Shown in pieces: positions 44,726 through 52,970 of a DNA stretch of 64,000 bases. The translations under genes were made by a program, and so were the position numbers. The DNA is taken from contig NZ_JBGTCA010000101.1 of the NCBI RefSeq assembly GCF_041749095.1, positions 1-64,000 on the forward strand. Reading direction: 5' to 3'. The notes under the pieces were generated by a model. It had not been told where the DNA came from. It worked only from the letters and a program-made list of their open reading frames with translations, and did no database searches. Numbering within the stretch: position 1 is the first letter of the stretch; each line of letters begins with the position of its first letter. The stretch comes from Aquiflexum sp041749095. Its GTDB lineage: Bacteria > Bacteroidota > Bacteroidia > Cytophagales > Cyclobacteriaceae.

Positions 44726-45205
44726 CTAGTTCTTCTGTAGATAATTCTTTCTTTTGAGAATCGACTCCACGAATTTTTTATCATTTTCGGAATTAAAAAT
44801 CTTGAAAGGGAGGTGTATAAACTGCGCTTTTGACATGGTAAGTATAAAAGCATCTTTCTTTATCTCTGCCTTTTTGATCATATCCCATTTGATGGGCATG
44901 CCTTGCTTGGCATTTAATTTCATCAAAATCTGTCTGCTATCAATTTCATAGGACATTTTTTCAAAAATCACTTTATTCTGTTCCATTTGGGTAACACCTG
45001 CAAATTGGATGACCCAAAAAAGCCAGTATAATGCATAAGCTAAAATCGCCATGCTGATCCACCACCAAGATGCAATCCAAAAATAGCCACAGCCAATTGC
45101 TATTGCAATCAATACCACCCACCATTGCTCTCTTAAAATATTTGCCAAGCCTGCTTTGATATAAGTACCGGTCTCTAATTTATATTTTTTTGTTTTTACT
45201 ATCAT
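44726..45205 (-). CDS. YcxB-like two-helix membrane protein
   Basis: 159 residues. Short start, two adjacent membrane helices (about 30-68), then a beta-rich cytosolic tail with EKMSYEIDSRQI and GMPIKWDMIKKAEIKKDAFIL, the pattern of YcxB-like C-terminal domains. Function unknown. Confidence 0.8.
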   Translation of the reverse strand: MIVKTKKYKLETGTYIKAGLANILREQWWVVLIAIAIGCGYFWIASWWWISMAILAYALYWLFWVIQFAGVTQMEQNKVIFEKMSYEIDSRQILMKLNAKQGMPIKWDMIKKAEIKKDAFILTMSKAQFIHLPFKIFNSENDKKFVESILKRKNYLQKN

Positions 45206-45372
45206 TACCTTTATTTTTCAGAGCGCAAATATCTAATGATATGGCTTATTTCACAAGCTAATCGGAAATACTGTTAATATTTTCAGATTTTATTTAATCA
45301 AAATCGTTACAGAAGTGTTAATTAATTGACTTCTACATCCTTTTGTAGTAAATTATACAAAATTTCTTTGTT

Positions 45373-45603
45373 ATGAGTAGCTTAGCCGTTGATTTAATGT
45401 TGTGTGGAATAGCCTATGTGGTCTTGATTTATTTTGTTGCTACAATGACAAAATCAAAAATGGGTAGAAGTCAAAACAATGACGACGATGGAGATGGTGG
45501 GATCGAGGATTTTACTCCACCAAAAATTGATCTGCCACCGGGAGTGATATGGCCTTCCGCCGGTCCGAAAAGTAAATCTCCAAAAGACCCCGTAGAAGCC
45601 TGA
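45373..45603 (+). CDS. Small protein with membrane helix and Pro-rich tail
   Basis: 76 residues. One hydrophobic helix (5-24), an Asp/Gly-rich linker (NNDDDGDGGIED), then a Pro-rich tail (PPKIDLPPGVIWPS). Its stop directly abuts the Fur-family stop on the other strand. Plausible but unproven gene. Confidence 0.6.
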   Translation: MSSLAVDLMLCGIAYVVLIYFVATMTKSKMGRSQNNDDDGDGGIEDFTPPKIDLPPGVIWPSAGPKSKSPKDPVEA

Positions 45604-46026
45604 TCAATTACATTTGTCACAAACCCCCTGCACCAGCAAACTTATTTCTTTGTTTATATATCCTGCAGGAAGATTGATTTTTGGCAGACTTACTTCTTCT
45701 ATGCAAATGGTTTTTCCACATTTTTCACATTTGAAATGTACATGTTCATGGTCATGACTCTGTTTACTTTCATGTCCATTATGAGAACATAAGGCATATT
45801 TAGCAGCACCACTGTCATCTAGCACCTTGTGAATAAGGTCATTGTCCAAAAATGTCTTAAGTGTCCTGTAAAGTGTGACACGGTCAAAATCCCGGTCAAG
45901 CTCTCCTTCCAAATCTGAATGGGATAATGCAGACTGCCTGACCAAAAAAAGTTTTAACACTTCTTTTCTACAATTTGTAATTCTTAAGTTGTGTTCCTGA
46001 AGTATTTGTAATGGATTTACTGACAT
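45604..46026 (-). CDS. Fur-family metal- or peroxide-responsive repressor
   Basis: 140 residues. Winged helix (LRITNCRKEVLKLFL, RVTLYRTLKTF), a His-rich patch (SHDHEHVHF) for regulatory metal, and structural zinc cysteine pairs CEKC and CDKC. The HDHEHVHFKCEKCG arrangement fits Zur/Fur/PerR alike; I cannot decide the metal. It stands alone. Confidence 0.93.
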   Translation of the reverse strand: MSVNPLQILQEHNLRITNCRKEVLKLFLVRQSALSHSDLEGELDRDFDRVTLYRTLKTFLDNDLIHKVLDDSGAAKYALCSHNGHESKQSHDHEHVHFKCEKCGKTICIEEVSLPKINLPAGYINKEISLLVQGVCDKCN

Positions 46027-46236
46027 TTCTTTTCCGTTCGATCAAAGTAAAATTAGGGATATAAAGCAATAACACAAAAAAAGACAAAAACAGCCGAAAC
46101 AACTAAATAAAATCAGGTATTACCGAAAACCTATTCACAAATTTTGTAGTTTGATTGTTTAAGATCGCATAAACATAGGCATCTATCAAAATTCTCACAA
46201 ATAAAACAATTCACCTTTTTTAATCAACTCCAATCC

Positions 46237-47349
46237 ATGAAGCATGTGAACATCATTATCATCGGAGGTGGGCTTGCGGGCCTTATTGCTGCGCATCAAT
46301 TATCAAAAAACGGAAAGGAAGTTTTGCTTATTGAAAAAAAAACTTACCCTTTTCACCGTGTTTGTGGGGAATACATTTCCAATGAAGTCAAAGAATTTCT
46401 GAACAAAGAAGAATTATACCCCGACGAAATCGGACCCTCTCAAATCACCAAATTCCTCCTGACATCCATCAAAGGAAATGAAGCAAAAATGGCTTTGGAT
46501 TTGGGAGGCTTTGGTATCAGCAGGTATGCCTATGATTATTTTCTATATCAAAAAGCAGAAGCAATAGGAGTGAAATTTTTACTGCAATCCCAAGTGGAAG
46601 AGGTGGAATATGAATCCAACGAAAACAAGTTTGTACTCAAAATAAATAAGGGAAATTCATTTACTGCTGATCATGTCATCGGTGCTTTTGGCAAAAGATC
46701 CAAAGTGGACAAATCCATGAACCGATCTTTTATGCAACAGAGAAGTCAATTTATTGGAGTCAAATACCACATCAAAACGGATTTTGACCCGCAGACTATT
46801 GCCCTGCATAATTTCGAAGGAGGCTACTGTGGTATCATCCAGGTGGAAAACGGTATTTCTAACCTTTGCTATTTGGGTTCAAAGGAGCAGCTTCGTCACT
46901 ACGGGAACATTCCTGAAATGGAGAAAGCGGTGCTTCAAAAAAATCCCCATCTTAAAAATCTCTTTCAAAACAGTGAATTTATTTTTGAAAAACCTGAGGT
47001 AATCAACGAAATCAACTTTTCCCCAAAAAAACCTGTGGAAAACCGTATTCTGATGGTCGGAGATGCAGCAGGTCTGATTACACCATTATGCGGAAACGGG
47101 ATGGCCATAGCAATTCATACCGGAAAATTGGCCGCAGATGCCATTCTCCAAAACAAGGATCGAACTTCTATTGAAAAACAATATACTTCCCAATGGGGTC
47201 ATCTTTTCAAAAACCGTCTTTGGATTGGTAGAAAAGTACAGTGGCTTTTTGGTTCAAAAGCGATTTCAGAATTCTCAGTGGGACTTATCAAAAATTCAAA
47301 TTTTGCCGCTACTCAGATTATGAAAAGGACTCATGGAGAGATGTTTTAA
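46237..47349 (+). CDS. FAD-dependent oxidoreductase (geranylgeranyl reductase-like)
   Basis: 370 residues. Dinucleotide motif IIGGGLAGL with E33, RVCGEYIS, and the second FAD motif GDAAGLITPLCGNG (275-288). It is the FixC/GGR/hydroxylase type, and should oxidise, hydroxylate or reduce the polyketide or its prenyl-like chain. It diverges from, and likely belongs with, the PKS gene at 48406. Confidence 0.88.
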   Translation: MKHVNIIIIGGGLAGLIAAHQLSKNGKEVLLIEKKTYPFHRVCGEYISNEVKEFLNKEELYPDEIGPSQITKFLLTSIKGNEAKMALDLGGFGISRYAYDYFLYQKAEAIGVKFLLQSQVEEVEYESNENKFVLKINKGNSFTADHVIGAFGKRSKVDKSMNRSFMQQRSQFIGVKYHIKTDFDPQTIALHNFEGGYCGIIQVENGISNLCYLGSKEQLRHYGNIPEMEKAVLQKNPHLKNLFQNSEFIFEKPEVINEINFSPKKPVENRILMVGDAAGLITPLCGNGMAIAIHTGKLAADAILQNKDRTSIEKQYTSQWGHLFKNRLWIGRKVQWLFGSKAISEFSVGLIKNSNFAATQIMKRTHGEMF

Positions 47350-47425
47350 ATTTTAGATTTCAGATTTTAGATTTAAATCTCGAAAGCTCGGAAAAGTTTA
47401 TAGTCCCGATACCTTGGTTTAGATA

Positions 47426-48319
47426 TCAACCGAAAACCTGCATCACTTGGGTGTTTTCCAGAAAATACCACACAAAGAAAATATTCAATGCAATGGCTGA
47501 AATTCTGTTCATCCACATCGCCCATGTGTAGCTGGTATATTTTTCCTCATCTTTTCGTACAAATGAAAACCAGATAAGAAAGTAGAGGACAACAGGCAGC
47601 ATTGTAAGCAAAAAGCCGAAAAAGGCACTTTCCTGATTTCTGTCAAGGAAAAACCAACTAAAGCAAATCCCTGTTACCAAAAACCAGATACTTGAAAACA
47701 AAAAGGTTCCTTTTTTACCCAACTTCAGACTTAAGGTAATATCTCCTCTTTTGGCATCTTCTTCATGTTGATAAACCTGGGTCAGCGGATATGAGCCCCA
47801 AAGCATCAGACTGGTCAATAACCCGGGAATCAGGACATGAATCTTGGTAAATACTTCCCAACCAAAAACACTCAATCCCGCATACGCCATCCCAAAAGTA
47901 AAACATCCCTGAAAAAACCCTGCTGTAATCCAACTGAGGTAGGGGTATTTTTTCAATCTTATTGAGGGATGACTATAGGCCATGGATACCAGACTATAGA
48001 CCAGCAGCATGCTGCTGAACTGCCAGTTGATCCTGAATCCCAAAATCAGTGAAATTGCAAAAAAAATCAAGGAAAGATAATACAATCCTTTAGTAACTTT
48101 CGGCGGATTACGCAATCCTCCTATGCTTTTTTCATCTTTATCGAAGTAGCTGTTATAACCGTTGCTCGAAGGATACAAAAAAAGATGAAGAGAAATAAAG
48201 ACTATCAGTAATCTATCTCCATTTAGGTTGGGAGTAAAAGCCAATGCAAAAATGAAAATAGGCAGCAAATAAAAAGAGAATAGGATTCTTAAATGCTTCC
48301 AATTAGACAGCTTGAACAT
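47426..48319 (-). CDS. UbiA-family prenyltransferase-like membrane enzyme
   Basis: 297 residues, eight or nine membrane helices. First Asp motif in NGYNSYFDKDEKS, second in YQHEEDAKRGD, as in UbiA enzymes that join prenyl groups to aromatic rings. It is on the opposite strand from its neighbours but inside the PKS cluster. Likely prenylates the PKS product. Confidence 0.85.
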   Translation of the reverse strand: MFKLSNWKHLRILFSFYLLPIFIFALAFTPNLNGDRLLIVFISLHLFLYPSSNGYNSYFDKDEKSIGGLRNPPKVTKGLYYLSLIFFAISLILGFRINWQFSSMLLVYSLVSMAYSHPSIRLKKYPYLSWITAGFFQGCFTFGMAYAGLSVFGWEVFTKIHVLIPGLLTSLMLWGSYPLTQVYQHEEDAKRGDITLSLKLGKKGTFLFSSIWFLVTGICFSWFFLDRNQESAFFGFLLTMLPVVLYFLIWFSFVRKDEEKYTSYTWAMWMNRISAIALNIFFVWYFLENTQVMQVFG

Positions 48320-48405
48320 AAATCGATTTTGTTTTTAACTTTTAACATCGGGAGATGTTTTACCTTCAGTATCGAAGTTAGAAAAAATAAGCTTAACTTA
48401 AGTAG

Positions 48406-49482
48406 ATGAACAACCATATTGTTAGTATTGGTACTGCCAATCCGGGAAAACCCATTTTACAGACCCAAATCGGTGAGTTTATGAAAATGGCACATGGACT
48501 GGATTCGCAGGAAGCGCGAAAGCTAAATTTTGTTTACCGACATACAGGAATAGAAAACCGGTACAGTGTCATTGAAGATTTTAGGTATGAAAATCCTGAA
48601 AAATTCAGCTTTTTCCCTTCCAATAAAGCATTGGAGCCGTTTCCCGGCACGAAAAAGAGAATGGGACTTTTTGAAAAATCAGGATTTGCATTGGCAAAAA
48701 CTGCAATTCTTGAGTGTTTAAGGAAAACCAAATATAAAGCCTCAGATATTACACATCTGATTTTGGTTTCCTGCACAGGCATGTTTGCACCGGGACTAGA
48801 GCTGGAAATCATGCATGCCATGGATTTTCGGAAAGATATTGAACGATATGCCATACATTTCATGGGATGCTATGCTGCATTCAATGGTATTAAATTGGCG
48901 GATAGAATATGTGACAGTGATCCAAATGCCAAAGTTCTTATACTATCTGTGGAACTATGTACCATTCACTTTCAGAAAAAATATACTGAAGACAATCTTT
49001 TGGCAAATGCGCTATTTGGAGATGGTGCGGCTGCTGCATTGGTCAGTAGGGAGGAGGGAGGTCTTGCCATCAAGAAATATCACAGCAGGGTATTCAAAGA
49101 AGGAGAAAAAGACATGGCCTGGTCGATCGGAGATTTTGGTTTTGAAATGCGGTTGAGTAAATATGTGCCTGAATTGCTCAGCAAAGGCCTTTTTGAAATC
49201 CATGATTATCTTGAAGAAAAATTTCAATTGTCAAAAATCAAATATTTTGCCATCCATCCAGGAGGGAAACAGATTCTTCAAAAAGTAGAAGAGGCTTTTG
49301 GAATTGGAAAATCGCAGAATCTTCCCTCTCATGAAATCTTACAAGGCTTCGGCAATATGTCTTCGGCCACCATCCTTTTTGTTTTGAAAAAATGGTTGCT
49401 TGACCCTCATCCAAAAGGGGACTTATTGGCTATGGGGTTTGGACCAGGATTAACATTGGAAACTCTGCTACTTGAAAAATAA
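48406..49482 (+). CDS. Type III polyketide synthase
   Basis: Chalcone-synthase-like homodimer that extends an acyl-CoA with malonyl-CoA and closes a ring. 358 residues. Triad C155 (HFMGCYAAFN), H284 (FAIHPGGK) and N317 (GFGNMSSATI). The GFGPG end loop is present. The product (alkylpyrone, resorcinol or similar) cannot be told from sequence. Its stop overlaps the start of the methyltransferase. Confidence 0.93.
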   Translation: MNNHIVSIGTANPGKPILQTQIGEFMKMAHGLDSQEARKLNFVYRHTGIENRYSVIEDFRYENPEKFSFFPSNKALEPFPGTKKRMGLFEKSGFALAKTAILECLRKTKYKASDITHLILVSCTGMFAPGLELEIMHAMDFRKDIERYAIHFMGCYAAFNGIKLADRICDSDPNAKVLILSVELCTIHFQKKYTEDNLLANALFGDGAAAALVSREEGGLAIKKYHSRVFKEGEKDMAWSIGDFGFEMRLSKYVPELLSKGLFEIHDYLEEKFQLSKIKYFAIHPGGKQILQKVEEAFGIGKSQNLPSHEILQGFGNMSSATILFVLKKWLLDPHPKGDLLAMGFGPGLTLETLLLEK

Positions 49483-50189
49483 TGGGGAAATTCAGCCAAA
49501 GAAGCTATCAAAAAGAAATAATGGACGACCTTGATGCCGGGGGGGAATTGATGGAGGTGACCTTAAAGGAGCTCAAAATCATCAATAAACTTTTGGGGGG
49601 AAATCATGTGACCACATCAAGCCTGAAGCAGATCATGACAAAATATCCACAGGATAACTATTCTATAGCAGACATTGGCTGTGGAGGTGGGGATATGATA
49701 CGGGTAATGTCAGATTGGGCCAAAAAAAACAAACTTAATTGTCGGTTTACAGGAATAGATGCCAACCCAAATATTATCAATTTGGCGAAAATAAATCTTG
49801 CAGATATCAGCAATGTTGCTCTTGAAACCCGGAACGTTTTTGATGAAGCATTTTTGGACGAAAAAGTGGATATCGTTACCTGCACACTTTTTACTCATCA
49901 TTTTACAGATGAGGAACTATTTTTACTGTTATCCTCTTTTAAAAAGAAAGCAAAACTGGGAGTAGTCATCAATGACCTGCATCGCCACCCGATTGCATAT
50001 TATAGCATCAAGATTTTGACCGGTCTTTTTTCCAAATCTACCATGGTCAAAAATGATGGCCCATTATCAGTATTAAGAAGTTTCCATAAATCCGAACTGG
50101 CAAACATCTTAAAATCCTCTGGTATTACCCAATACGAAATCAAATGGAAATGGGCTTTCCGATGGAGAGTAATTGGTTATATACTTTAG
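49482..50189 (+). CDS. SAM-dependent methyltransferase
   Basis: 235 residues. SAM motif IADIGCGGGD (62-71), acidic ribose contact in FTGIDANPN, and VTCTLFTHHFTDEEL. Shares a TAATG junction with the PKS, so it should methylate the polyketide ring or a hydroxyl. Confidence 0.9.
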   Translation: MGKFSQRSYQKEIMDDLDAGGELMEVTLKELKIINKLLGGNHVTTSSLKQIMTKYPQDNYSIADIGCGGGDMIRVMSDWAKKNKLNCRFTGIDANPNIINLAKINLADISNVALETRNVFDEAFLDEKVDIVTCTLFTHHFTDEELFLLLSSFKKKAKLGVVINDLHRHPIAYYSIKILTGLFSKSTMVKNDGPLSVLRSFHKSELANILKSSGITQYEIKWKWAFRWRVIGYIL

Positions 50190-50220
50190 TTTTGTATTCT
50201 TTAACTTCAAAAATTTATTT

Positions 50221-51069
50221 ATGGATTTCAATTTTGATTTAGAAACTATTGCCGATTTTAAAGCAAGAGCCGTTGACCTGATGTTTCAGCTTGGCCCTGT
50301 GCTGTTGAAGTCGATTATCCTACTTTTGGTTGGTCGATATGTCATCAGGCTAATTTTGAGAGTATTTGGCAAAACACTTGAAAAATATGAGATAGACCCA
50401 TCTTTGGCTACTTTCTTAAAGAGTTTTTTAAACGCCATATTGTGGGTGTTGCTGATAATCAGTGTAGCCACTACCCTGGGACTGGAAATGACCTCATTTA
50501 TTGCCATCATAGGTGCCGCAGGTCTTGCAGTGGGTCTTGCATTGCAGGGTTCTTTATCCAACTTTGCCGGAGGAGTCCTGATTTTAATTTTCAAACCCTT
50601 CCGTATAGGTGATACTATTGAAGCCCAAGGAACCCTAGGTTCAGTGGAAACCATCGATATTTTATATACCAAAATCAGGAATTTCGACAATAAAGTCGTT
50701 ACCGTTCCAAATGGTGCACTTGCCAATAATTCAATTACCAATTTTTCACAGAAACCTACACGGCGAGTTGATATCAACGTTGGGGTAGCTTATGGAACTG
50801 ACTTGAAGAAAACCCGAAAAGTAATTCTGGACGTGCTTAAACTGGATGAAAGAATTCACGAGGAACCTGCACCAGTTGTTTTATTCACCAGCTTTGGAGA
50901 CAGTTCTCTTGACCTAACAGTTAGAGCCTGGACAGATGCTGGAAATCTTTGGCCAGTTTTTTGGGACAACATGGAAAACATCAAAGAGGCTCTTGAAGAA
51001 CATGAAATCGAGGTTCCATTCCCTCAAAGAGATGTTCATCATTATTACCCCGAAGAGAAAAAAGAATAA
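50221..51069 (+). CDS. MscS-family mechanosensitive channel
   Basis: 282 residues from the ATG at 50221; an upstream extension of 48 bases is not convincing. Three membrane helices, with the pore helix containing AAGLAVGLALQGSLSNFAGG, followed by the beta domain (FKPFRIGDTIEAQGTLGSVE) and cytosolic vestibule. A small-conductance channel that releases solutes under turgor stress. Confidence 0.92.
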   Translation: MDFNFDLETIADFKARAVDLMFQLGPVLLKSIILLLVGRYVIRLILRVFGKTLEKYEIDPSLATFLKSFLNAILWVLLIISVATTLGLEMTSFIAIIGAAGLAVGLALQGSLSNFAGGVLILIFKPFRIGDTIEAQGTLGSVETIDILYTKIRNFDNKVVTVPNGALANNSITNFSQKPTRRVDINVGVAYGTDLKKTRKVILDVLKLDERIHEEPAPVVLFTSFGDSSLDLTVRAWTDAGNLWPVFWDNMENIKEALEEHEIEVPFPQRDVHHYYPEEKKE

Positions 51070-51070
51070 A

Positions 51071-51105
51071 AAAAAGGCCGGAATTTATATCCGGCCTTTT
51101 TTTAT
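51071..51105. terminator. Bidirectional terminator
   Basis: AAAAAGGCCGGA and TCCGGCCTTTTTTT around a short loop, between the converging MscS and lipoprotein genes. Confidence 0.82.
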
Positions 51106-51944
51106 TAATCAAATTTGATAGGAACCGTTTTTCCATTATGAGAAACTGAGGCCAATTTGTCACAGGCACCATTACCGTAATCAATCAAAAACTTCTGACT
51201 TGAATCAAGGGTTATCTCAACTTTCCCTGAAGAGGGAATCCAATTTCCCTTGTCTGTACATGATTGGATAAATAGCAGATCTTCTCCTATCAATGACATA
51301 TATGGAATCCCCAATCTTGTTTTTCCTCCGGATCCCCCGGTCACTTTCAATTTAATTCCTTCTGAATTGGTTGAAAGAAAAAACTTCTTTTCAAATTCTC
51401 CTTCAATGGTGGCAAATGTTCCATCTGACCAAGTCACTTTACCGGCAGAAATCACTGTCTCGAATAGAAAATATTTTCCTTCCGCATTAAATCCTCTGTG
51501 GATTAATTTTCGCCGTCCTTCAATTTTCAGACCATTTACCTCATAGGCATCAAAAGAAATGGTGATTTCAGAATTGGCATCAAAAGTAAATCCTGAGTAA
51601 AAAATCATGATTTTTCCTTTTCTGGTGATTCCTTTTGGACTTGTACAGCCTTCCCCAAAATTGATAACAATTGATTTGTTGTTTGGGAAAAAATCAACTT
51701 TGGTGTTTTCACATAAATCAGTGCCGACATCCAGATTTGTTCTGGAACTAAGTCCATTGCTTTGCATGGCAGAAAATGTGAGAAAATCTGCATCTTCAAA
51801 TGAGTCATTTACCTGAGCTTGCTCCTGCAAGACCACACTGTCTTGTTGGGGCAATTGTTCATCTGTTTTTTCACAGGAAACCATAAAAATCAGGAGTCCT
51901 AATGCAAACAGGAAAGTAGGGTTTTGTGGGTGATTTACTTTCAT
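51105..51944 (-). CDS. Lipoprotein of unknown function
   Basis: 279 residues. Lipobox FMVSC (Cys24), then a low-complexity linker and a beta-rich mature part with INFGEGCTSPKGITRKGKI and a shorter repeat of the same theme, IDYGNGACDKLASVSHNGK. Found in Bacteroidota as a generic lipoprotein; function unknown. Confidence 0.75.
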   Translation of the reverse strand: MKVNHPQNPTFLFALGLLIFMVSCEKTDEQLPQQDSVVLQEQAQVNDSFEDADFLTFSAMQSNGLSSRTNLDVGTDLCENTKVDFFPNNKSIVINFGEGCTSPKGITRKGKIMIFYSGFTFDANSEITISFDAYEVNGLKIEGRRKLIHRGFNAEGKYFLFETVISAGKVTWSDGTFATIEGEFEKKFFLSTNSEGIKLKVTGGSGGKTRLGIPYMSLIGEDLLFIQSCTDKGNWIPSSGKVEITLDSSQKFLIDYGNGACDKLASVSHNGKTVPIKFD

Positions 51945-52003
51945 ATGGATTAAGTTTTATCCACGAAAGTAAAAGAAAAAAATCGGATTAAGCATAAAGT
52001 TAG

Positions 52004-52168
52004 TTACTCATTTTTTTGATTTTTTTTCTCCTTAGGCTTTGAATCTGAGGCACATCCAATATTCTTGGTAAGAGATACATTTTCGGATATACCACCGAAT
52101 CCTTCAGAAAAATCAATTTCTGAAACCATCTTCTCTTCAAGGCCTTTTTTCTCTGTTTTTTTCCCCAT
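52004..52168 (-). CDS. Candidate 54-residue small protein
   Basis: Starts MGKKTEKKGLEEKMVSEIDF, then SEGFGGISENVSLTKNIGC and a Lys/Ser-rich tail. A charged leader followed by a Gly-rich core ending in a single Cys looks like short conserved peptides I have seen in Bacteroidota, and slightly like a RiPP precursor. No modification enzyme is adjacent. The function is unknown. Confidence 0.55.
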   Translation of the reverse strand: MGKKTEKKGLEEKMVSEIDFSEGFGGISENVSLTKNIGCASDSKPKEKKNQKNE

Positions 52169-52338
52169 ATCAATATAATTATTTGCTATTAACAGTTAAC
52201 CGTTAGAACCCCACGGATAGTTTGTTAAACTCTAAAATTAATCCCGATAGCTATCAAGATCCGTCTTCCGTCTTCTGTCTTCCAGCCAATTTTATAGAAA
52301 ACTTACACTACTTGGAGACAGGCGGATAAACATACAGG
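52169..52338. other. Intergenic region upstream of the 54-residue ORF
   Basis: AT-rich with a GATAGCTATC palindrome (near 52246) and repeated CGTCTTCCGTCTTCTGTCTTCC (near 52262). No gene seen. Confidence 0.35.
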
Positions 52339-52782
52339 TTAATCCACTATTTCTGCATCCAATAGGATGAAATTCAAATCATCGATATCTGTATCGTTGA
52401 GTTTAAGTTTTCCTTTGATGGTGATGATTTCATCCACTTTGATTCTCTTGGAAGGTTTTTTCTTGAGGTAGGCCACCACAATACTTTCCGGACCGGCACC
52501 TCCACAAAAGAAACATTCCGCATTGGGGAATTTGCTGAGTACTGCAAAGTCAGAGGTACTTACATCCAAAGGAATATAAAACCCCGTGACCTGAACTGAC
52601 TTCCCTTCCAGTTCCTTAAGTTCATCCGGGAAAATGGGGTAGAGAAAATACATCCCATGCTCTCTGTTCAACTTTTCAATAAACCTTGTCTTTGATAATA
52701 AAGCCCATATGTCAGGACTCTGTACCGTCGCTCCTGATCCTAAGGAAAATGCCAGTAAAAACACCAATGTTAATCTTTTCAT
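52339..52782 (-). CDS. Periplasmic OB-fold-like protein (DUF3299-like)
   Basis: 147 residues. Signal peptide (MKRLTLVFLLAFSLGSGA), then an OB-like domain with VQVTGFYIPLD, a conserved ECFFCGGAGPESIV cysteine motif (CxxC) and IKGKLKLND. The CFFCGGAGPES pattern fits DUF3299, unknown role. A strong hairpin lies in its 5' leader. Confidence 0.75.
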   Translation of the reverse strand: MKRLTLVFLLAFSLGSGATVQSPDIWALLSKTRFIEKLNREHGMYFLYPIFPDELKELEGKSVQVTGFYIPLDVSTSDFAVLSKFPNAECFFCGGAGPESIVVAYLKKKPSKRIKVDEIITIKGKLKLNDTDIDDLNFILLDAEIVD

Positions 52783-52808
52783 ATATGTCGTTCTCTAATA
52801 ATGAATGA

Positions 52809-52832
52809 AGACTCCGGACGAACCGGAGTCTT
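52809..52832. other. Perfect hairpin in the 5' leader of the DUF3299-like gene
   Basis: AAGACTCCGG, ACGAA loop, CCGGAGTCTT: 10-bp arms, 27 bases upstream of the minus-strand ATG at 52782. No T tract follows on either strand, so it is more likely an RNA stability or regulatory element than a terminator. Confidence 0.55.
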
Positions 52833-52958
52833 GCTGTCAACCACCATCATTCTAATGAAGAGTACACTATAAGAATGAGATAATTCAAATGTCTTAATAA
52901 ATACATAATGAAACAATATTGCATTTATAATTTTAGTGTCGTCTCCTGAATCTTTTAA

Positions 52959-52966
52959 TATCTTTG
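52959..52966 (+). promoter_or_regulatory. Candidate -7 box touching the MutS-like start
   Basis: TATCTTTG ends 4 bases before the ATG at 52971, so the mRNA would begin at or near the start codon. Confidence 0.4.
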
Positions 52967-52970
52967 ATCC

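Noticed and set aside
47241..47531. Plus-strand 96-codon ORF
   Set aside because: Runs from the FAD oxidoreductase into a converging gene; no family features.
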